This document shows positions 15,702-23,785 of a DNA stretch of 64,000 nucleotides, in pieces (the stretch's first letter is position 1; the number at the start of each line of letters is the position of its first letter). Source of the stretch: Lacticaseibacillus mingshuiensis (GTDB lineage Bacteria > Bacillota > Bacilli > Lactobacillales > Lactobacillaceae). Made by a program: the position numbers and the translations under genes. Location of the stretch: positions 22,503-86,502 of the forward strand of contig NZ_BOLS01000012.1 of the NCBI RefSeq assembly GCF_016861785.1, in the 5' to 3' direction. The notes under the pieces are model-generated. The model made no database searches, had not been told where the DNA came from, and saw only the letters and a program-made list of their open reading frames with translations.

Positions 15702-16740
15702 AACGCCAACGAACGCCGCCGCCCCGTCAACACCGGCGAACCCAACTGAGACGCAGCCAACCGCCCAGCCGCCGCGCAAGGTCAAGCATCACCGCGTCTA
15801 CTATGCCTTTTTCACCCTGACGCTTCTGCTTGGGGTGTTCCTGCTGCTGCTGCCGCTGTTGTTCAACTGGCGAGAAACGCTCCAGCGCCAGCCGAAGATG
15901 CGCGAATACGAGGAAGCGTACATTCCGCCGACCGACAAAACGCTGGACCTGATCAACCGCTACAACGCCATGATCGACGCCAAGCAGCACAATAAGTCCC
16001 ACGAGAACATCGACATCACGCAGATCCAGCCGGACCTGAAGTCGCCGATCGGGTATATCAACATTCCCAGCATCCACATCAAGAACATGCTGATCTATTT
16101 TGGCGACTCCGACTGGGTGCTCAACCGCGCGCTGGGCACCATGCCGTGGACGAGCTTGCCCACCGGCGGGAAAAACACGCTGGCCGCGATCACCGGGCAT
16201 TCCGGCCTCGCCAATAAGATCTTCTTTGACAACATTCGCTACCTGAAAAAAGGCGACGTGTTCTATGTCAACGCATTCGGCCGTAATCGCGCCTATCAGG
16301 TAACCGGCCACAAAGTCGTCGCGCCATCGGGTAAGGCCGCCGTCCAGTCGTTTTACGTCCAGCCTGGCAAAGACCTGGTCGCCCTCATGACCTGCACCCC
16401 ACTGTTCATCAACTCCCACCGCTTGATCGTCTATGGCAAACGCATTCCGATCAAGTCGGCGAAAAAAGTGGTCACGACCACCCGTGACCGCTGGAGCCTT
16501 GAACACATTTGGTACCTGACCCTGTTCATCCTGATCTTGCTCCTGCTGATCTGGTGGCTCATTCGCCGCTACCGCAAACGAGGCATAGAAAAGCAAAAGA
16601 AGCGCATCGCCGAAGAACAGGAAAAAGCTGAAGAAGAGGCAAAGACAGCGGCCGACGCAAAGGCGGAAGCAGACGCAACTGCCCAAGCATCTGTCGACCC
16701 CGCCAACCCCGACGATAAGTCACAGCACCACACTGAATGA
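15559..16740 (+). CDS. Class C sortase, second copy, with long disordered N-terminus
   Basis: The 393-residue paralogue of the preceding sortase has catalytic His214 (TGHSGLAN), Cys279 (MTCTPLF) and Arg288 (SHRLIVYG). The first 75 residues are Lys/Gln/Asn/Thr/Pro-rich and precede the membrane helix (about 82-104); a second helix lies at about 318-340, followed by a charged coiled tail. The start ATG 15559 has a good ribosome site (GGAGAAGG) inside the end of the first sortase gene, giving a 143-nt overlap read in two frames. Two class C sortases in one operon usually serve different pilins or steps. Confidence 0.88.
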   Translation: MPKKQRKNKQPAKQASETPANQPNSERTNQANPENHDQANPATPTDTETPTNAAAPSTPANPTETQPTAQPPRKVKHHRVYYAFFTLTLLLGVFLLLLPLLFNWRETLQRQPKMREYEEAYIPPTDKTLDLINRYNAMIDAKQHNKSHENIDITQIQPDLKSPIGYINIPSIHIKNMLIYFGDSDWVLNRALGTMPWTSLPTGGKNTLAAITGHSGLANKIFFDNIRYLKKGDVFYVNAFGRNRAYQVTGHKVVAPSGKAAVQSFYVQPGKDLVALMTCTPLFINSHRLIVYGKRIPIKSAKKVVTTTRDRWSLEHIWYLTLFILILLLLIWWLIRRYRKRGIEKQKKRIAEEQEKAEEEAKTAADAKAEADATAQASVDPANPDDKSQHHTE

Positions 16741-16764
16741 TCCTGCGAAAGGAGCGTGCCCGCG

Positions 16765-17610
16765 ATGAAGCGACTGCTCAAATGGTTCGCGCTGCCGGCC
16801 ATCGTGATCTTCGGCAGCCTACTGCTCCTGATCCGCGGCTACCACGTGTTTTTGACCCAACCGGCCAGCACCATGCCGGTCGCCTTCCAGACCACAGCCG
16901 CCGCCAACCTTGCGCGAAGCGGGCAAAACTCATCGGATGAGGCCATCCAAGAGGCGGACCTCAAGCTCCTTTTGGCCGCGCGGCAACAGAGCACCGGCTT
17001 GACCCAGCGTTACGGGGTGGGGCGGCTTGCGATTCCAAGCTGCCAGATCAGCCTGCCAATTTTTGGCGAAGCCACGGACCTGACCCTCAGCGCAGGCGTC
17101 GCGCTCTATTACCCCAAGCGTGGGCTCAGCGGTGGCAACATCGTCATGGCCGCGCACAACTTCTGGGGTGCAGGCGATCTGCTTCTCAACAAGATCGACC
17201 GCGCCAAAGTCGGCGACCTCATTCTCGTCTCCGACCTCAAGCAAGTCTGGCAGTATCGCATTGCCGTCAACCAGGTCGTCAAGGACACCCAAGTCGACGT
17301 CCTCGACAACACGCGCGACGACCGCCTGACCCTGATTCGCTGCGAAGGTGGGGCAGGGACCCAATACCGCCGAGTTGTGATCGCTAAGCTGCAAAAAACG
17401 CGAGGTGCCAAGTCCACCGAGTCGGCCCTCGGCATTCAGACCACGACCCCAACCACCAGCGGCTTCACCCAATTTGAAAATCAGCTCGGTTGGCTCGTCG
17501 CCCAGTCGCTGAGTCGGCGCTGGCTCGTTTGGCAATTATGGCTCCTCGTGCTGGTCTGGCTCCTCATGTGGGGCATCGCCAGCTGGGGCTACCTGCGCCA
17601 ACGCGACTGA
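16765..17610 (+). CDS. Class A-like sortase of the pilus operon
   Basis: The 281-residue protein has an N-terminal membrane anchor (about 8-28) and the sortase fold with catalytic His131 (AAHNFW), Cys193 (LIRCEGG) and Arg202 or Arg203 (YRRVV). A second hydrophobic helix (about 248-272) at the C-terminus is unusual for class A enzymes. It lacks the class C lid and TCTP motif. It probably attaches finished pili, or the FPxAG/MQTSG proteins of this island, to peptidoglycan. Start ATG 16765 follows AAAGGAG by 10 nt; GTG 16756 is too close to that site. It is last in the operon, 24 nt after the second class C sortase. Confidence 0.82.
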   Translation: MKRLLKWFALPAIVIFGSLLLLIRGYHVFLTQPASTMPVAFQTTAAANLARSGQNSSDEAIQEADLKLLLAARQQSTGLTQRYGVGRLAIPSCQISLPIFGEATDLTLSAGVALYYPKRGLSGGNIVMAAHNFWGAGDLLLNKIDRAKVGDLILVSDLKQVWQYRIAVNQVVKDTQVDVLDNTRDDRLTLIRCEGGAGTQYRRVVIAKLQKTRGAKSTESALGIQTTTPTTSGFTQFENQLGWLVAQSLSRRWLVWQLWLLVLVWLLMWGIASWGYLRQRD

Positions 17611-17613
17611 GGA

Positions 17614-17667
17614 CTGTCAACTGAAACGAACCAGCCCTCGGCAAACTCTGTCAACTGAAACGAACCA
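17614..17667. repeat. 20-bp direct repeat, two copies
   Basis: CTGTCAACTGAAACGAACCA occurs at 17614-17633 and 17648-17667 (34-bp period), directly after the last sortase gene. It could be a protein-binding site or a deletion scar. Confidence 0.75.
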
Positions 17668-17702
17668 AGACGCGGCCGGCACCCCCAGTCGGCCACCAGA
17701 AT

Positions 17703-17746
17703 AGCGGATCCGCGTCCTGCTCATGCAGCGCGCGGGTCCGCTTTTG
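17703..17746 (+). terminator. Terminator of the pilus operon
   Basis: AGCGGATCCGCG (17703-17714) pairs with CGCGGGTCCGCT (17731-17742), followed by TTTT. Confidence 0.8.
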
Positions 17747-17783
17747 TGTTCATTTGTTTAACCGATTTAAATTGTCGGCAATC

Positions 17784-17812
17784 TAGCCACGAGGCATCCG
17801 GTATGGTACAAT
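17784..17812 (+). promoter_or_regulatory. Promoter of the NADH oxidase gene
   Basis: TAGCCA (17784-17789) and TACAAT (17807-17812) are separated by 17 nt. They lie 50 nt before the start codon. Confidence 0.6.
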
Positions 17813-17861
17813 CTATCTCGTGATGTAGAACACAAGCAGCGTTTGAGAGGAGACTTTTTTG

Positions 17862-19199
17862 ATGAAGATCATCGTTATTGGTGCCACCCATGCTGGCACA
17901 TTTGCCACGCAACAGATCCTGACCGAACATCCAGATTATGACGTGCATGTCTATGAACGCAACACGAATCTGTCTTTCCTGTCCTGCGGGATCGCCTTGT
18001 GGGTGGGCGGTCACGTCTCGTCGCCCGAGAAAATGTTCTACTCCTCGCCCGAAGCCCTGAGCGCGCTCGGCGCCCATATGCACATGCAACATGACGTGCT
18101 CAGCGTCGACACCAAAGCCAAGCAAGTCGTCGTCAAAGACCTTGTGAGCGGCAGCACGACCACCGAAACATACGATAAGCTTGTCGTGACCACCGGCTCT
18201 GCGCCACTCACCCCGCCGATCCCCGGCATCGACGATCCGCGCGTGCACCTCGCCAAGAACTGGAGTCACGCCAAGACGCTCAAGGACCTCACCCCTGAGA
18301 TCAAGTCCGTCATCGTCATTGGCGCAGGCTACATCGGCGCCGAGCTCGCCGAACAATACGCCCTGAACGGCAAGCAAGTCACCCTGATCGATGCCCTGCC
18401 ACGCGTTTTGGCGAAAAATTTTGACAGCGACATCACCGATCGCGTGGAAAAACTCTACACCGATCACGGCGTCAAGCTGGCCCTCAGCGAAAAAGTCGTT
18501 GGTTTTGAAGGCGGCGACCAGCTGACCGTCACCACCGACAAAGGCAGCTACACCGCCGACATCGCTGTTCTCAGCATCGGTTTCCGCCCGCACACCGACC
18601 TCGTTCGCGACCAACTCGAGACCCTGCCAAACGGCGCGCTCATTACCGACGAATACATGCGCACCAGCGACCCGGATGTCTTTGCCGCCGGGGATTCCGC
18701 GACCGTGCACTACAACCCGACTGGCAAGGCTGACTACATTCCGCTGGCCACCAACGCCGTGCGCCAGGGCATTCTCGTGGGCCATAACATCGACAAGCCA
18801 ACCGTTGCCTACATGGGCACGCAAAGCACCAGCGCCGTTGAGCTGTTCGGCATGACCATCGCGGCATCCGGCCTCACCACAGAAGGCGCGAAGGCCCGCG
18901 GCGTCGAAGCGGCCAGCGTGACGATCGAGCAGGATTATCGCCCGGACTTCATGTTGACGACGGCGAAAATTCTTGTGAGTCTGACGTGGGATCCAGAGAC
19001 GCACCGCGTCCTGGGTGGGTCCGTCTTCTCGAGTCATGATGTGTCGCAGTCGGCCAACGCGCTGTCGATCGCGATCCAGGCCAACATGACGATCGAGCAG
19101 CTCAGCATGGTCGACATGTTCTTCCAGCCCAACTTCGACCAGCCGCTCAACTGGCTGAACGCCGTCGCGATGGAAGCTGTGGCCAAGGCTAACAAGTAA
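17862..19199 (+). CDS. nox: Water-forming NADH oxidase (FAD, CoA-disulfide reductase family)
   Basis: The 445-residue cytoplasmic flavoprotein reduces O2 to water with NADH, regenerating NAD+ and removing oxygen in fermentative lactobacilli. The N-terminal FAD site (IIVIGATHAG) includes His10, and Cys42 in SFLSCGIALW is the single redox cysteine cycling through a sulfenate. The NAD site IVIGAGYIGAELAE lies at about 151-164 and the second FAD motif VFAAGDSA at about 272-279. Length and motifs fit H2O-forming Nox, although peroxide-forming and CoA-disulfide reductase relatives share the fold. Start ATG 17862 follows GAGAGGAG; TTG 17859 is an alternative. It is monocistronic; a multi-hairpin element lies downstream. 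Confidence 0.9.
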   Translation: MKIIVIGATHAGTFATQQILTEHPDYDVHVYERNTNLSFLSCGIALWVGGHVSSPEKMFYSSPEALSALGAHMHMQHDVLSVDTKAKQVVVKDLVSGSTTTETYDKLVVTTGSAPLTPPIPGIDDPRVHLAKNWSHAKTLKDLTPEIKSVIVIGAGYIGAELAEQYALNGKQVTLIDALPRVLAKNFDSDITDRVEKLYTDHGVKLALSEKVVGFEGGDQLTVTTDKGSYTADIAVLSIGFRPHTDLVRDQLETLPNGALITDEYMRTSDPDVFAAGDSATVHYNPTGKADYIPLATNAVRQGILVGHNIDKPTVAYMGTQSTSAVELFGMTIAASGLTTEGAKARGVEAASVTIEQDYRPDFMLTTAKILVSLTWDPETHRVLGGSVFSSHDVSQSANALSIAIQANMTIEQLSMVDMFFQPNFDQPLNWLNAVAMEAVAKANK

Positions 19200-19213
19200 A
19201 ATCAATCCTGTAT

Positions 19214-19395
19214 ATATGAGGGGGTCGCACTGTGTGCTCCCGGGTGGGCTCCGGCCGAAAATCGGCTGGAACGCTCCCAAGTGACTTTGAGCCCGCAAAA
19301 AGCGCGGTCTCAAAGCTCACTTTCGGTGTAAGCGGCAGAGCCGCTAACACCGACGAGGGGGCTGAGCCGTTTTCGGCCGGAGCCCACCCTCATAT
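19214..19395. ncRNA. Large multi-hairpin intergenic element (element F), possible structured RNA
   Basis: The whole 182-nt block folds into a junction. ATATGAG (19214-19220) pairs with CTCATAT (19389-19395). A side hairpin GCAC/GTGC lies near 19227-19237. A 24-bp stem runs 19243-19267 with 19365-19388 (GGTGGGCT/AGCCCACC, CCGGCCG/CGGCCGG, AAAA/TTTT, CGGCT/AGCCG, one bulged T). Inside are AAGTGA-TTTGAG/CTCAAA-TCACTT (19279-19291 with 19309-19322) and CGGTGT-AGCGGC/GCCGCT-ACACCG (19324-19336 with 19340-19352, loop AGA). Near-perfect pairing over this length is not expected by chance. It may be a mobile structured repeat or a non-coding RNA after nox; strand unknown. Confidence 0.6.
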
Positions 19396-19524
19396 CCAGC
19401 ATTGATGATACTTGGTGGGGCTGGCCACGGCTTGCCAGTGCAACGGGTTTTTCTGTTACGCGTTTAGTCGAATGGCTGAGATCCATGTCCAACCGTGATT
19501 GCCAAATAGATTTTTAGATCAAGA

Positions 19525-19552
19525 GGTCACTCATCGCGAGTGGCCTTTTTTT
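19525..19552 (+). terminator. Intrinsic terminator
   Basis: GGTCACTC (19525-19532) pairs with GAGTGGCC (19538-19545), followed by seven T. It probably ends the nox transcript, including element F. Confidence 0.75.
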
Positions 19553-19707
19553 GTTGGCCGCTCGTTTGCATGCTCATTCGTTCGCTCAGATACCCAAGTC
19601 GTGACTGTCCGCGCCCCCAACCGTCCTAAAAATCACTATGCAACCGCTCGTTGACAAAATGCAACGCCCAGGTGGTAGGCAGTTTGGCTTCTTTCTGGCA
19701 CAATTAA

Positions 19708-19721
19708 GACAACAAGTTGTC
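19708..19721 (+). promoter_or_regulatory. Perfect dyad before the XRE gene, possible autoregulatory operator
   Basis: GACAAC-AA-GTTGTC lies immediately upstream of the AGGAGG of the XRE regulator gene. Confidence 0.45.
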
Positions 19722-19734
19722 AGGAGGAGATAGG

Positions 19735-20250
19735 ATGTTCGCAGATAATTTGATCATCTTGCGCAAGCGCGCCGGGTTGACGCAAGAGGCGTTGGGGGAG
19801 GCGCTGGGGGTCAGTCGCCAGGCCGTGTCGAAGTATGAGAATGGGTCCGCGGAGCCTGAGTTTGCCAAGCTCGCGCAGCTGACGAAACTGCTGAATGTGG
19901 ATTATAATGCCCTGCTCGGCGACCCGACTGCGGGGACCACAGACGGCCAGTCCGCGGCGCACCCGATCGCCCCGGGGCACCTGATGATTCGCTCCTTGGT
20001 CAATGGCAAGCTCGTCCGCGTTTTTGGCTTTAGCCTGGCGACCAATCTGTCGTTTCGGAAAAACGCGGGGAAGGTGACGCTGATCGGGGAGACCGACCAG
20101 CACGATTTCTTTAATACGGGGCAAGTCGAGCTTGGCCGGTATGCCACCCGCGCGCAAGCCGAGCGTGAGGTGACCATGATCGAGGCTGCGATGGCGGCGG
20201 GCGAGGGGACGTATCGCCTGCAGTTTGCGCTTGCGCCGAAGGAAAAATAG
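19735..20250 (+). CDS. XRE family transcriptional regulator
   Basis: The 171-residue protein has an N-terminal Cro/CI helix-turn-helix (LRKRAGLTQEALGEALGVSR, QAVSKYENG, residues 9-39) and an unrecognised C-terminal domain of about 100 residues that may bind a ligand. Start ATG 19735 follows AGGAGGAG; the in-frame start at 19717 would include the ribosome site. A perfect dyad before the ribosome site suggests autorepression. It is a single gene between two terminators, so its targets are not indicated by context. Confidence 0.85.
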   Translation: MFADNLIILRKRAGLTQEALGEALGVSRQAVSKYENGSAEPEFAKLAQLTKLLNVDYNALLGDPTAGTTDGQSAAHPIAPGHLMIRSLVNGKLVRVFGFSLATNLSFRKNAGKVTLIGETDQHDFFNTGQVELGRYATRAQAEREVTMIEAAMAAGEGTYRLQFALAPKEK

Positions 20251-20310
20251 GTCGCCTTGCCCGCAACGCTTGCGGGACCAGGCCATCGCACACTATTTTC
20301 CACGCCACAC

Positions 20311-20368
20311 AAAGACCCGCTCCGGCGAGGCAAGCGCGAATTGCTTGCCCGGCTGAAGCGGGTCTTTT
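20311..20368. terminator. Bidirectional terminator between XRE gene and WxL operon
   Basis: AAAGACCCGCT (20311-20321) pairs with AGCGGGTCTTT (20357-20367), with an inner GGCAAGC/GCTTGCC stem (20329-20335 with 20343-20349). Confidence 0.8.
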
Positions 20369-20512
20369 CACTGAGGCTGTGGGATCGATCGCTTCTGGAG
20401 GGCTGGCGATCGACGTTGTCAGTGCTGGCAGACGGCAGGTCGCATCAGTACGCCTGCCGACTCGCCAAATGAAATGGTTTCAGTCAACAAATGAATTCCG
20501 ACGAGAAGCGGC

Positions 20513-21409
20513 TTAGTTCAAGCCCGTCGCAAGGGTCCAGGTCAAGGTCGTTTCGTAGATCCCGTTTTCAACAACGGAGGTCTTCGGCAAAACGAGCTTG
20601 ATGTTGGTCTTGTTCCAACCAAAGACGTTGGCACCTTCGCCTTCGCCCGCCGCGGCACTTGCCACCTGGTGGTTCGTGTCACTGCCGGTGAGGTTCATGG
20701 AGATCGTGTTGGTCAAGTCGGAAACAGCGGTCAAGGCGCCACTTGGGGTGAAGCCGTCGTCCTGCGTTTCGTTGGTCAACGCGTAAACATCGCCGGTCTG
20801 GCCATATGCCGTGTTGAGCAGGGTGAGGGTCGCATCGTCGATGGTCTTGCCAGTAGATTCGCCAGCGTCATTGACCAGAGACAGCGGGCCGTCCGCCTTC
20901 ACGTTCAGCGTCCATGTGCCGGCTGCGCTGTCCGTCTTGCCAGTCGTATCCTTGGCGTTTTCGTCGGCCGTGCGCGTGGTCTGCTTGTCAACGACCGTGG
21001 TCCATACCTTGCCCTGGACGTTTGCAAGCGCCGCGTCATCGGTGTTGAGAATCGCGGTCAAGTTGGTGCTCCCACTCTTGTAGTTCGGGTAACGGTTGTT
21101 GTCATCCTTCGCCACGTTTTTCCCATCAGCGGTGAAAATTGGGTACTCCGAGAAAAATTGCTCGTGGTTCCCGAAGTCGAGAATCTTCGGCACCATCTGC
21201 AGGCGCAGGTAGCCGGTGTTGCCGGTCGGGGAGGTCTGACCAAATGAGATGCCCGCTGTGGTTTGGGCGTCTTGTGGCAGTGCCTGGCCGCCGTTGATCT
21301 CGGCGTTGCCTTCAACCGTTGCGGCATTAGCGGTGAGTGGGGCGATCGCACCGATGGAAAGCAGTGCGGCGCCGGCGATCATCAAACCAGTATATTTCTT
21401 GAATTTCAT
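20513..21409 (-). CDS. WxL domain cell-surface protein
   Basis: The 298-residue secreted protein has a signal peptide (MKFKKYTGLMIAGAALLSIG, cleavage near ANAATV) and one C-terminal WxL domain with its two motifs: WTLNV (about residue 167) and the distal TLTWTLATGLN at the very end. LDFG near residue 77 and other spacing also match. WxL domains bind peptidoglycan non-covalently and assemble with WxL-interacting proteins. Start follows AGGAGGAATTTC. It is the last gene of the minus-strand WxL locus, 81 nt after the small membrane protein, and may also have its own promoter in the AT-rich gap. Confidence 0.93.
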   Translation of the reverse strand: MKFKKYTGLMIAGAALLSIGAIAPLTANAATVEGNAEINGGQALPQDAQTTAGISFGQTSPTGNTGYLRLQMVPKILDFGNHEQFFSEYPIFTADGKNVAKDDNNRYPNYKSGSTNLTAILNTDDAALANVQGKVWTTVVDKQTTRTADENAKDTTGKTDSAAGTWTLNVKADGPLSLVNDAGESTGKTIDDATLTLLNTAYGQTGDVYALTNETQDDGFTPSGALTAVSDLTNTISMNLTGSDTNHQVASAAAGEGEGANVFGWNKTNIKLVLPKTSVVENGIYETTLTWTLATGLN

Positions 21410-21490
21410 CGTGAAATTCCTCCTAATAAAATATTTTCTACATCGCGGCCCAGACCGCGGTATAAAACCCTGTTAAATTACCCCAGACGA

Positions 21491-21646
21491 TCAGAATAAG
21501 TTGATCGTCTTCCATGTATTGAAATCGTTGTACGTCTTGACGGTAAACACGAGACTGACAACAAATGCGACCAGCAGGAGAGCCGATAAAATGATCAGCG
21601 CCCATTTGACCTTTGGATAAGAAAACCTAGCGATCAGTCGGCTCAA
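21491..21646 (-). CDS. 51-residue single-pass membrane protein of the WxL locus
   Basis: A small gene beginning at TTG 21646 with an excellent ribosome site (AAAGGAGG, 8 nt spacing), overlapping the end of the upstream WxL-interacting protein gene by 20 nt. The product has a basic N-terminus (about 18 residues, RFSYPKVKW), one hydrophobic helix (ALIILSALLLVAFVVSLVF, about 20-38) and a short polar tail rich in T, N and K ending NLF. An in-frame ATG two codons upstream is too close to the ribosome site. A hairpin with GACGATCA/TGATCGTC arms overlaps its stop codon. No family is recognised; context suggests an accessory membrane part of the WxL complex. Confidence 0.7.
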   Translation of the reverse strand: MSRLIARFSYPKVKWALIILSALLLVAFVVSLVFTVKTYNDFNTWKTINLF

Positions 21647-22769
21647 TGGCATCACCTCCTTTCATGCGACTGTGCCGCCGCCACCCGCGCCAGACCAAGA
21701 GTCCCAGCACCAAGATGACCAACCCAATGCCACCGCTTTTCACATACCGCCAGCGATCCTTCGCCCGGTTGAACGCCTGCTTGGAACTTGCCTGCACCGC
21801 ACCGCTTTGCGCCACATGCAAGTACTGCACACGCGTGGTGGACTTGCCCGCCAGCGTGAAGGTCGTCGTCATCCGGTACGCGCCGGCCACCAGCTTTTGC
21901 CCCTGAAACAGATGCGTCAGGGAAAATTCGGTCTGCGGGGCGATGCGACTCAGCGGCTGGCGAAAAGATTGGGATAAAAAGCTACTTTCCGCATTCGTCA
22001 ACGTGATGGTCGCCGTCGCATCCTTCAAAAGCGCCCGCGCAGCATTCGTAATCGTCGCCTCAAACACCACACCCTTGGTCGTCGCGCGCAGGGTCGGCTG
22101 GGTCACCGCCAGCGAAGCCAGGCCGCTGACCTGCTTGCCGCGCCGCAGCGCCACCGCAATCGTGTAGGCCAACTCTTTGCGCACATCGCGCTGCCCCGTG
22201 GCCGGCACCAGCGCCGAAAACCGTAACGCGCCCAGGTAGTAGCCGGCAGGGGCGGTCTTTGACGCCGCCACCGTGATCGCCACGTTTTTCTGCTGGCCCG
22301 CCGCTAACCGCACCGACTTTGGCGCCTTGATGAACGACCCGGCACTTGGCATCACCAGCTGACTGGCCGGCGACTCCTCGGCCTCATACACCACCTGGCC
22401 GTTCGTCTTCGTCGTCGCATTGAGCACCGCGATCGCCACCGTGATGGGCTTCTCACTGGCGTTGTACGTCGTCACCGTTATCTCGCGCGCCTCGGTGGTC
22501 GGCAGCGTCAGGTCAAAATAGCCCGCTGCCTTGCCAACATGATTGTCGCTGGGCAACACCGGCGCCACCATCAGGCCTTGGTCGCTGGCCGCAGACGCAG
22601 CCGCCACCGGTCGTGCGCCGGTCAGCGTACCGCCCAGCGCCCAAGCGCCCAGCAGGACCGCTGAGACGAGGGCCACATGCAGCGCGAGGCCGCGCAACCC
22701 GCGCCGCAATGAGGCCCAGCGCCACCCAAGCCTGTTTTTCAGCCCCGCGGCCGCAGTTTGATTGCCCAT
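21627..22769 (-). CDS. WxL-interacting protein (DUF916/DUF3324)
   Basis: The 380-residue protein has an N-terminal signal/membrane segment (about 28-48), an Ig-like DUF916 domain beginning VAPVLPSDN and containing YFDLTLP, then a DUF3324 domain (about 210-330), a C-terminal membrane helix (about 350-367) and a basic tail. This architecture, extracellular with a membrane anchor, is that of WxLIP proteins, which bridge WxL proteins and host ligands or peptidoglycan. Its start overlaps the end of the preceding WxLIP gene by 31 nt and its end overlaps the small membrane gene, so the three are translationally coupled. Confidence 0.88.
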   Translation of the reverse strand: MGNQTAAAGLKNRLGWRWASLRRGLRGLALHVALVSAVLLGAWALGGTLTGARPVAAASAASDQGLMVAPVLPSDNHVGKAAGYFDLTLPTTEAREITVTTYNASEKPITVAIAVLNATTKTNGQVVYEAEESPASQLVMPSAGSFIKAPKSVRLAAGQQKNVAITVAASKTAPAGYYLGALRFSALVPATGQRDVRKELAYTIAVALRRGKQVSGLASLAVTQPTLRATTKGVVFEATITNAARALLKDATATITLTNAESSFLSQSFRQPLSRIAPQTEFSLTHLFQGQKLVAGAYRMTTTFTLAGKSTTRVQYLHVAQSGAVQASSKQAFNRAKDRWRYVKSGGIGLVILVLGLLVWRGWRRHSRMKGGDAIEPTDR

Positions 22770-23773
22770 CCTAATGCCCCCAGACTCAGCAAAAGCGCCA
22801 CGCCCGTTCCGATGCTCGCATACAGCCAGTGGTTGACCGGCTTGCGAATCGCCTGTTTATTCACCGTTTCCGCCGCCGCGCTGGTGACCTTCATCTGCTT
22901 CTTGAACGTCCAGCTCACCGGGAACCGATTTTGCGTATTGACGCCCTTGACCGTCACCTTGATCTGATATGTGCCCGGCTTCATGGTGTCGTAGCTCCAC
23001 GAAACCGGGAACACGACTTTCGAGTTTGGCGCGATCATCAAGTTCGTCGCCTGATAACTGCGCACCGCACCATCCGGACCACTGATCGCCGCATCGACAC
23101 TGACCTTGGACATCGCCATCGCCGCCGTGTTGCGCAGCGTGATGCCAAGCGCCGGATGCTTTTGATAGAGAATCGCTTCCGTCATGTCGTATTTCAAGTC
23201 GGGAAAAATCGCATCATCATGCCCGCGCAACACCACCCCAACCGAATACGCGTAGTTGGAACCCACCGCATTGGAGCTGGTCGCGCCCTTATCGACATGC
23301 TCGATGAAGTGCCAATCCCCATAGATCAGGCCCTTATAATCGCTGGTGGGCATCTTGATCGTGGCGCTGATGACCTTCATCTGCTTGGGCGCGAGCTTGA
23401 TCGTGTCATCACCCGCCGCCAATTTTGCCAACGTTGTGAAAGGATGCTTCAGCGAGCGGTCCAAGTCCTTCGTGTTCGGCGTGAAATCGATTCCGCCGCC
23501 GATCTGCGTGTACGCATTCCGCAGGTCACTTTTCACCGTGATATTCTTATCGGAAAAATTCTGCACGCGCATCTGAATCGTGTGCGTCGTGGCTTTTTCA
23601 TACACCAGATCAAAATAGTTGAGGTTCATATTCGTCTGGGCATCCGGCAAGACCGGCTGCACCTCAAAATCCGTTGTTTCCGTTTGGCTCGCGGCCTGGG
23701 TCGCTTGGCCCGGCGCCAAGGCAACCAGCCCCAGCACCAGGGCAAGCGCCCACCCCCATAATTGTTTACGCAA
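22739..23773 (-). CDS. WxL-interacting protein (DUF916/DUF3324), second copy
   Basis: This 344-residue paralogue has a cleavable signal peptide (LWGWALALVLGLVALAPG, cleavage near ATQAAS), the DUF916 start FEVQPVLPDAQ and NYFDLVYE, a DUF3324 domain with the typical GxxxGDWHF segment near residue 155, and a C-terminal membrane helix (about 316-336) with a short basic tail. It lies 12 nt after the lectin-WxL gene. The two WxLIP proteins differ strongly in sequence and may each pair with one of the two WxL proteins of the operon. Confidence 0.88.
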   Translation of the reverse strand: MRKQLWGWALALVLGLVALAPGQATQAASQTETTDFEVQPVLPDAQTNMNLNYFDLVYEKATTHTIQMRVQNFSDKNITVKSDLRNAYTQIGGGIDFTPNTKDLDRSLKHPFTTLAKLAAGDDTIKLAPKQMKVISATIKMPTSDYKGLIYGDWHFIEHVDKGATSSNAVGSNYAYSVGVVLRGHDDAIFPDLKYDMTEAILYQKHPALGITLRNTAAMAMSKVSVDAAISGPDGAVRSYQATNLMIAPNSKVVFPVSWSYDTMKPGTYQIKVTVKGVNTQNRFPVSWTFKKQMKVTSAAAETVNKQAIRKPVNHWLYASIGTGVALLLSLGALGWAIKLRPRG

Positions 23774-23785
23774 CCGTTTGTCCTC

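Noticed and set aside
17721..19313. 530-codon minus-strand open frame opposite the NADH oxidase gene
   Set aside because: The plus strand encodes a full flavoenzyme with all motifs; the opposite frame has none and runs into hairpin element F.
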